Below are positions 7,020 through 11,893 of a stretch of 11,893 bases of DNA, piece after piece; within the stretch, counting starts at the first letter, position 1, and every line of letters starts with the position of its first letter. Source of the DNA: Spartobacteria bacterium (GTDB lineage Bacteria > Verrucomicrobiota > Verrucomicrobiia > Chthoniobacterales > UBA10450); the NCBI GenBank assembly GCA_021324035.1, contig JAJPJU010000204.1, forward strand, positions 1 through 11,893, in the 5' to 3' direction. The notes beneath the pieces are model-generated. The model had not been told where the DNA came from. It was given only the letters and a program-made list of their open reading frames with translations, and searched no databases. Position numbers and translations under genes: made by a program.

Positions 7020-7916
7020 TCAATTCCGAAACGGTAGCTCAACCACTTGCATTGGAACACGTTCGAGGCCTGTCGCCGCCTCCAATTTCGTTCCCACGGC
7101 GTTAAATCCGCGCTTCACGTAACCGAGCGCAATCTTGTGCCCTTCCCTTTCAGTGACACTGGTGATCCAGCCGGCCTCCTTTCGCTCCGCGCCACCGAAT
7201 AAGCGCGATTCGCCGGTAAGCGCTGCCTCGTTCAATGAGATCAGGCCGCACAGTTGTTTGTTTCGTTGGCCCGACATTTTCATCCGAGAGATCGTTTCCT
7301 GCCCGATGTAGCAGCCTTTTTCATAATCTATGCAGCGCTGCTCAAGATTGGCTTCAACCGGGATGATGTCGGGCGTCAGTTCGAGGCCCCAACGCGGAAT
7401 TCCCTGTTCGATTCGAAACTGTTCCGCGCAAGCGTCGTCGCACAATCCAAAGTCGCGGCTCAACGCGGCAACAAAATGATCGCGTTTCGCGGCTGCGCAC
7501 CAGATGTCGAACCCGGCGGCGCCGAATCGGTCGATCGAAACAATTTTTGCCGACTCATCAAAGTTCGGGGCATCTCGGCCAATGATATGCAAGATGGAGA
7601 ACTGCGAGGTCACGTCCTCAATCGTGACGTCGTCAGCAATTACGTAACGCTCCAAGCGCGGCTGAAGAACAGGTCGAAGGGCGCGGTCGGCATCGATGAG
7701 AAAAGATTCGCTGTCCTGCTGGACAAAAAGATGCGCGTCCATTTTCCCTTTTGCATTCAAAACACAGGCTTCGATTGCGTTCGTCTCGGCCGCCTTGCGA
7801 ATGTCGTTTGTGATCTGCCCGTTGAGAAAACGAACGCGGTTCGGGCCGGTCATCCGGAGCTTAACTCTCGGCGAAAGATCAAAGAATAGCCGATCGGCAA
7901 AGCCCGCTGGCGCCAT
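7020..7916 (-). CDS. ygfZ: YgfZ/GcvT-like folate-binding protein
   Basis: At 298 residues this is close to the usual YgfZ length (about 300-330). The family signature K-G-C-[FY]-x-G-Q-E is exact: KGCYIGQE at residues 200-207 with the conserved C202. Upstream are LRMTGPNRVRFLNGQITND (about 20-38) and LNAKGKMDA (53-61), both typical of the GcvT-like folate fold. GIPRWGLELTPDIIPVEANLE (172-192) precedes the signature in the usual place. YgfZ is a cytoplasmic tetrahydrofolate-dependent factor that helps make or repair certain Fe-S enzymes such as MiaB; it is not a true aminomethyltransferase. The gene starts 19 bases after the dehydrogenase stop, probably in the same transcript. A SufR-like regulator follows after about 120 bases. 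Confidence 0.93.
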   Translation of the reverse strand: MAPAGFADRLFFDLSPRVKLRMTGPNRVRFLNGQITNDIRKAAETNAIEACVLNAKGKMDAHLFVQQDSESFLIDADRALRPVLQPRLERYVIADDVTIEDVTSQFSILHIIGRDAPNFDESAKIVSIDRFGAAGFDIWCAAAKRDHFVAALSRDFGLCDDACAEQFRIEQGIPRWGLELTPDIIPVEANLEQRCIDYEKGCYIGQETISRMKMSGQRNKQLCGLISLNEAALTGESRLFGGAERKEAGWITSVTEREGHKIALGYVKRGFNAVGTKLEAATGLERVPMQVVELPFRN

Positions 7917-7935
7917 TATTCAACTGCCCAACAAA

Positions 7936-9147
7936 CTAGGGACCGTCGGGCCGCGCGCTTTCACCCCGCAGCAATTTGGCGAGCATATCCATAGGTGAAT
8001 TAGTCGCGGGCGCTTGCTCCGGCTGAGGTTGGGTAGGAGCCGAAGGTGGAGCAGCATCTGCCGGCTGTGCCTGCGGTTGGGCTGTTCCAAGCGGCGGTGT
8101 TTCGAAAGAAGATTCGGCAGGCACGAGTTGTTCTGGGAACGGTGCTGTTTGCGGCGCAGCCTCGGCCGGTGGCTGGTTAAACTCCGCTTCCTGGACCGCT
8201 GCCGCGACCTCGCCCATGCTCGATATTGTTGCGGCCGGTTCGATCGGTGGCGGTTTTTCAAAAAGTTCCAGGTCCTGTTCGACGGTTGGGAAGACCATCT
8301 CTGGAAAATATTTGCGGGCGATGACCGAAAAATCTTCCTCGGCGTAACCACGCTGCTCCTGTTCGAGAAGCCGGTCCCGCGCCGCGGTCGTCACCGCAAG
8401 CTCGAGATGATGCGACAGGCCGAGCTGGCTCGCGATTTTCATGTCCTTGAGCATGTGTTTGAGCGCGAAGTGCGGCTCGAAATTGTTTTCGATCATCTTC
8501 GGCAACTTCATCGAAAGCGTTTTGGAATAGCTGGCGTTGTTTTGCATCGCCGCCACAAATTTGTCCGCTGGAATTCCAGCGTGATTGACCAGGGCGAGTC
8601 CTTCCGCCAACGCCTGTACGCTGGCCGCAGTTACAATATTCGTGGCCAGTTTTACGACGGTGGCCTGTCCAATCTCCCCGATTTCAATGATTTCCTTGGA
8701 GCTCGCTTCGAGAATCGGCCGGGCTTCGCGCAATGCGACCTCGTCGCCGGCTACGTAAAAAACGAGCTCACCTTTTTCTGCGCCCGATTTGCTGCCAGTG
8801 AATGGCGCCTCCACAAATCGCGAGCCGCGCCGTTCGACCAGATCCGCTGCTGTGCGCATCGAATAGGGGGCCACAGTCGGGTGTGCGATCACGATGTGCC
8901 GCGGACCAAGCGCCGGAACCATTTGGCGGACGACGTCCAGAAGAGCGTCATCGTCCGAAACGAAAATCTGGATGTAATCGCACATCTCAGCGAGCTCGGC
9001 CGGCGCACCGACAAAGTTCGGAACCGGCCGCGGATTGCGGTTCCACACGAAGACGTGAAATCCGCGTGCCCGCAGATTTTCAGCAACCCGGCTCCCAATA
9101 ATCCCGAGTCCGAGCACCCCAACGTTTTTCCTGGTTCGACGCGCCAT
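7936..9147 (-). CDS. Beta-hydroxyacid dehydrogenase (3-hydroxyisobutyrate dehydrogenase / GLYR-like) with Pro/Ala-rich C-terminal tail
   Basis: Residues 8-295 form a typical NAD(P)-dependent beta-hydroxyacid dehydrogenase. There is a Rossmann motif GLGIIG (13-18), and VWNRNP at 34-39, where Asn-Arg suggests NADP. The substrate loop EAPFTGSKSGAEKGEL (113-128) is followed by the catalytic lysine K166 with N170 in GQATVVKLATNIV. The GSK form of the loop is closer to glyoxylate/succinic semialdehyde reductases than to 3-hydroxyisobutyrate dehydrogenases. Two oddities are visible. The usual D-x-S-T substrate segment reads AHPTVAP (88-94), with Pro where Ser is expected. Residues 297-403 are an added low-complexity tail rich in Pro, Ala, Gln and Glu, ending MDMLAKLLRGE plus a short charged end. 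Family members are normally about 290-300 residues. An AAAAGG lies about ten bases before the ATG. The substrate cannot be told from sequence. Confidence 0.87.
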   Translation of the reverse strand: MARRTRKNVGVLGLGIIGSRVAENLRARGFHVFVWNRNPRPVPNFVGAPAELAEMCDYIQIFVSDDDALLDVVRQMVPALGPRHIVIAHPTVAPYSMRTAADLVERRGSRFVEAPFTGSKSGAEKGELVFYVAGDEVALREARPILEASSKEIIEIGEIGQATVVKLATNIVTAASVQALAEGLALVNHAGIPADKFVAAMQNNASYSKTLSMKLPKMIENNFEPHFALKHMLKDMKIASQLGLSHHLELAVTTAARDRLLEQEQRGYAEEDFSVIARKYFPEMVFPTVEQDLELFEKPPPIEPAATISSMGEVAAAVQEAEFNQPPAEAAPQTAPFPEQLVPAESSFETPPLGTAQPQAQPADAAPPSAPTQPQPEQAPATNSPMDMLAKLLRGESARPDGP

Positions 9148-9235
9148 GTGAAGATGGCCTTTTCCTAGGTCAGGCCGTCAATCAGCCTGCGGTGAAAACC
9201 GCCCTCGCGCAATCTAGAAGTTCGTAATAGCGGGG

Positions 9236-10192
9236 CTAAAACGGCCTCAAGTAAGAGGCATTCCGGCGCAAATCGGCCACCAGTTTTTCAACTATCACCA
9301 CCCGTTTTTCGTTTGCGATTTCAATCGCAATATCGTTCCTGACTTCGTCGAAAATTTGCTGCCGGGGCGGCTGGACATCGATCAGTCTCAAAATGTGGAA
9401 CCCGAGTCGGGTTCGGACCGGTTTACTGATTTCGCCAGGATGCAATTTTTTCGCGGCCTCAACGAAGTCTGGCGGCATTCGGTTTGCCGAAAAATATCCC
9501 AACTCGCCTCCCCGGAATTTGGTTGCCTCATCTTCTGAATTTTGCGCGACGAGCGCGGCAAAGTCCTCGCCCGCCGCCAACCGCACGGAGAGCGCTTCGA
9601 TTGCGGCTCGTTTGCTTTCGACAACGTCCGGCGGTGTTTCCGGAGGAGCCGCCACAAATAAGTGCGCTACATTGCGCCGCTCTGGGAGAAAAAATCGATC
9701 GAGATGCGAGTCGTAAAATTCCCGGCACTGGTCATCACGAACAACCACGTCGTGCGCAATGCGTTTTTCAATCCACTGCCGGGCGCGTAAATCATCTTTC
9801 AGAATTCGCAAAAGGGAAAATGAAAACAGGCCGCTGCCATGCAGAGCTGTCCTCCAGATTGCGCTGTTGCCAAACTGGGAGCGAAGCAGCAAAAGTTCCC
9901 TTTCGACTTTTTCGGTTCCGATGCGTTCGTTCTCCGCAAGCGATATCGCTGCCGTATTTGAAATCAGATCGGTCAGTGCGCATTCATGTCCGCACAGCGG
10001 CAACTCACCTTCCCTCCGATGAACGTCAGCGAGATAAATTCCACGGCCACCAACCACGGCCGCCAGGTAACCCCGATCAAATAAATTACCGAGCTTGTCG
10101 CGAACGACCACTGAGCGCGCGGCCAGTTCGGCGCAACCAAATCCCGCGAGACAAGCGATTGCGACCGTGATCCAAAGTCTAGATTGCTTCAC
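9236..10192 (-). CDS. Membrane-anchored parvulin-type peptidyl-prolyl isomerase (PpiC/SurA-like)
   Basis: The protein has 318 residues. An N-terminal hydrophobic segment (about 8-22) acts as a signal or anchor. C20 follows GFG, which is not a good lipobox. A helical SurA/PrsA-like chaperone region covers about 60-165 and a parvulin domain about 172-273. The isomerase domain has the typical NVAHLFV with H177, an EDFAALVAQNSED segment, GGELGYFSANRMPPDF (228-243), and GFHILRLID with H266. It should fold exported proteins in the periplasm. The start is GTG (10190-10192) and overlaps the TGA of the preceding M28 gene (GTGA). There is no Shine-Dalgarno site, so translation is likely coupled. The cysteine pair C67/C71 (CGHEC) in the N-terminal region is unusual and could form a disulfide. 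Confidence 0.88.
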   Translation of the reverse strand: MKQSRLWITVAIACLAGFGCAELAARSVVVRDKLGNLFDRGYLAAVVGGRGIYLADVHRREGELPLCGHECALTDLISNTAAISLAENERIGTEKVERELLLLRSQFGNSAIWRTALHGSGLFSFSLLRILKDDLRARQWIEKRIAHDVVVRDDQCREFYDSHLDRFFLPERRNVAHLFVAAPPETPPDVVESKRAAIEALSVRLAAGEDFAALVAQNSEDEATKFRGGELGYFSANRMPPDFVEAAKKLHPGEISKPVRTRLGFHILRLIDVQPPRQQIFDEVRNDIAIEIANEKRVVIVEKLVADLRRNASYLRPF

Positions 10193-11088
10193 TTGAACGC
10201 CAGCTGCGCCAAATAATAGGCCGCCACTGAGCCGACAATTTGCAGACTTTGTGGGCTCAGCTTGTCCATTGTGTCCTCAGCCGTGTGCCATGGCGAATAA
10301 TGAAAATCGATCAGGTCGACAACCGGAATACCGATCGCGTTTAACGGACTGTGATCGTCGGTAATGTCTTGTTCGAAGTAAGTGAAATGCTTCCGCACGT
10401 TCAGCGCGTCCGCCGCGGCAAAAATGCCGGCGGTAATCGTTCCGGGAGAATCGGGCGGCAGAGTGATGTCCAGGTCACGGTCGCCGACCATATCGAACAA
10501 CAGCCCGCCACGAAAAGACTTCGCCGACCCGTCGGTCGCCAGTTCCTGGGCAAAATGGCGACTGCCATAAATGCCATCAGTGTTGCTGAAATTCACGACA
10601 GCTTCTTCGCCATCGAAGAATACCAGTTCGACTTTGCCGGCAACGTCAGGCCGGTGCGCCAGCACCCGCGCCAGTTCTAACAGCAACCCGGTGCTCGAGC
10701 CGCCGTCGTTCGCGCCGACAAATTGAAATGCGTCGAAAATTTTCGTGTCGTAGTGGGAGCAGAGTAAAAAAGACGGCTTCGGAGCGTTGCCAAACCGCGC
10801 CACGACGTTCACGAACTTCATCTCGCCATGCGGAGTTTGGTCGGTGAATGCGTGTTCGACTACTTTCCAGCCAGCCGCCTCGAGTTGTTCTTCGATATAA
10901 GCACGCGCTCGAATGATCGCATCTGAGCCGGGCGGCCGCGGGCCGAGATCTACCAGCGCCTGCACGTGGGCGAGCGCTTTTTCGCCGGAGAATTCCGTCC
11001 AAATTTTCGGTTCAGGTGATTTGGCGCATGAACTCGCAATCAATAGCGAACTCGACGCGACTATAAAACGCCGAAAGGAGCGTAACAT
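10189..11088 (-). CDS. Exported M28-family zinc enzyme, probable glutaminyl-peptide cyclotransferase
   Basis: This 299-residue protein begins with a signal sequence ending IASSC (C21), a loose lipobox suggesting a lipoprotein. The M28 core follows: SHYDTK (111-116), FVGANDGGSSTG with ligand D128, FFDGEEA with E161 (catalytic) and E162 (ligand), DMVGD with D199, DDHSPL at 244-249, and WHTAEDT with ligand H268. The stretch FFDGEEA...YGSRH and the HYDTK form are characteristic of animal-type glutaminyl cyclases, which turn N-terminal Gln into pyroglutamate, rather than of ordinary aminopeptidases. F167 stands where the human enzyme has an active-site Trp. An M28 aminopeptidase remains possible. 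It starts 12 bases after the parB stop with no Shine-Dalgarno site and ends overlapping the parvulin start, so all three genes may share a transcript. Confidence 0.85.
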   Translation of the reverse strand: MLRSFRRFIVASSSLLIASSCAKSPEPKIWTEFSGEKALAHVQALVDLGPRPPGSDAIIRARAYIEEQLEAAGWKVVEHAFTDQTPHGEMKFVNVVARFGNAPKPSFLLCSHYDTKIFDAFQFVGANDGGSSTGLLLELARVLAHRPDVAGKVELVFFDGEEAVVNFSNTDGIYGSRHFAQELATDGSAKSFRGGLLFDMVGDRDLDITLPPDSPGTITAGIFAAADALNVRKHFTYFEQDITDDHSPLNAIGIPVVDLIDFHYSPWHTAEDTMDKLSPQSLQIVGSVAAYYLAQLAFK

Positions 11089-11100
11089 TTCGAATTCGAA

Positions 11101-11893
11101 TCAGCGCTCGGTCGAGGCCAGACCGACAATGTTCAAAATTCGTTGAAGATCGTCGTCGCCATAATATTCGATTTCGATTCGGCCCCGCTTGGGCGTGTGA
11201 TGAATCGTCACGTTTGTGCCGAAATACTGGCGCAATTTGTCCTGCAAATCACCGATCGCCGCCGAGCTTACGACTACTTTGGGACTTCCGCGCCGCTTCT
11301 TCCATCCACCAAGGAAGCGAGTCACCAGACGTTCGGTCTGCCGGACACTGGAATTGCGGCGCAAAATTGTTTCCGCCAGACGAAGCTGCTCCTCGGCCGT
11401 CTTCACTCCGAGCAGAACTTTGGCGTGCCCGACCGAAAGCAGATCCTGCGCAACCCAGGTTTGCAGTTGCGGATGCAAGTCCAGCAGACGCATCGCGTTT
11501 GCCACCGCGGCCCGACTTCGGCCAACTTTCTGCGCGACGTCCTCCTGCTTCATTCCGAATTCATCTCGCAATCGCGCATAACCCTGTGCCTCTTCGATCG
11601 GATTCAGATCGCTGCGTTGCAGGTTCTCGATCAGCGAAATTTCAAGGACCTCCAGATCGCTGGCTGTGCGGACGATAACCGGAACATCCGCCAAGCCCAG
11701 TTCCTGCGCCGCCCGCCAACGCCGTTCACCGGCAATCAATTCATGGGTGCCACCGTTCAGCCGTCGCACGATGAGCGGTTGAATGATTCCGTGCTGCCGA
11801 ATCGAATCGACCAGTTCGCGCAACGCTTCCTCGCCGAAATCCTTTCGTGGCTGCAGCGGACTCGGGACAATGCTGGTCAGCCGGACTTTTCGG
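11101..11893 (-). CDS. parB: Chromosome-partitioning protein ParB (5' end off window)
   Basis: About 263 residues are visible. The frame runs to the right edge, so the TTG at 11823 is internal. The N-terminal CTPase/ParB fold shows SIVPSPLQPRKDF, HGIIQPLIVRR, and the nucleotide-binding box GERRWRAA (visible residues 55-62). ENLQRSDLNPIEEA follows at 89-102, and the helix-turn-helix at about 115-140 (QEDVAQKVGRSRAAVANAM). The C-terminal dimer domain ends FGTNVTIHHTPKRGRIEIEYYGDDDLQRILNIV. ParB loads as a CTP-driven clamp at parS sites near the origin and works with ParA and SMC. This is the chromosomal Spo0J/ParB type. parA would be expected just upstream, outside the window. No complete parS site was found here. 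Confidence 0.95.
   Translation of the reverse strand, partial: RKVRLTSIVPSPLQPRKDFGEEALRELVDSIRQHGIIQPLIVRRLNGGTHELIAGERRWRAAQELGLADVPVIVRTASDLEVLEISLIENLQRSDLNPIEEAQGYARLRDEFGMKQEDVAQKVGRSRAAVANAMRLLDLHPQLQTWVAQDLLSVGHAKVLLGVKTAEEQLRLAETILRRNSSVRQTERLVTRFLGGWKKRRGSPKVVVSSAAIGDLQDKLRQYFGTNVTIHHTPKRGRIEIEYYGDDDLQRILNIVGLASTER

Noticed and set aside
7008..7020. ATCGA-CCG-TCGAT inverted repeat at the end of ygfZ
   Set aside because: A five-base arm with a three-base loop and no T-tract is within chance expectation.
9053..9060. ACGTGAAA, resembling half of a parS site
   Set aside because: The other half of the 16-base parS palindrome is absent and it lies inside a coding region; no full parS was seen in the window.
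8014..9168. A 384-codon open frame on the plus strand opposite the dehydrogenase gene
   Set aside because: It mirrors the codon pattern of the real minus-strand gene, is rich in Arg, Cys and Phe, and resembles no family; it is an antisense shadow in GC-rich DNA.
9189..9202. GCGGT-GAAA-ACCGC hairpin downstream of the parvulin gene
   Set aside because: It has only five pairs and no T-tract on the minus strand, and the GAAA tetraloop appears on the non-transcribed sense; too weak to call a terminator.
9148..9235. TTGACG as a -35 element for the dehydrogenase gene
   Set aside because: No acceptable -10 lies 16-18 bases downstream, and the start would fall almost on the ATG.
11089..11100. Perfect 12-bp palindrome TTCGAATTCGAA filling the gap between the parB stop and the M28 start
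   Set aside because: A window this size is expected to hold about three perfect 12-bp palindromes by chance (about 11,900 / 4^6), and nothing else supports an operator here.

Overview
The window is a compact, GC-rich (roughly 55-58% by eye) bacterial chromosome segment. Ten genes lie on the minus strand, and one gene fragment on the plus strand converges on them at the left edge. There are no RNA genes, insertion sequences, CRISPR arrays or gaps over about 120 bases. Gene content and style point to a Gram-negative, probably Verrucomicrobiota-type (Spartobacteria/Chthoniobacterales-like) soil bacterium. The pointers are a PMF-driven ExbB/ExbD pair, a large exported TPR protein, GlgE, a SufR-like winged-helix regulator, GTG starts and few strong Shine-Dalgarno sites. 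The taxonomic call is an inference from overall resemblance.

From right to left, in the direction of transcription: a chromosomal ParB whose 5' end lies outside the window; then a lipoprotein-like M28 enzyme of the glutaminyl-cyclase type; then a membrane-anchored parvulin isomerase whose GTG start overlaps the M28 stop. After an 88-base gap come a beta-hydroxyacid dehydrogenase with an unusual Pro/Ala/Gln-rich C-terminal tail and a YgfZ-family folate-binding protein, 19 bases apart. A further gap of about 120 bases carries a possible promoter for a SufR-like regulator. The regulator is followed 63 bases later by glgE, which makes alpha-1,4-glucan from maltose-1-phosphate. Next, 86 bases on, is a tight three-gene unit: ExbB/TolQ, ExbD/TolR and an 802-residue periplasmic TPR protein, with spacings of 10 bases and a 4-base ATGA overlap.

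At the left edge, on the plus strand, is the N-terminal part of an ImuB-like Y-family polymerase relative. It stops at position 430, long before the family's usual end. A perfect 8-bp GC hairpin fills the gap between it and the convergent TPR gene.

Most of the window is ordinary housekeeping and cell-envelope content. The items most worth a second look are: the ExbB-ExbD-TPR unit, with no TonB/TolA, TolB or Pal beside it; the regulator lacking one of the usual SufR cysteines, placed between an Fe-S-linked ygfZ and an orphan glgE; the dehydrogenase with its tail and changed substrate-loop residue; the translationally coupled glutaminyl-cyclase/parvulin pair behind parB; and the truncated imuB.
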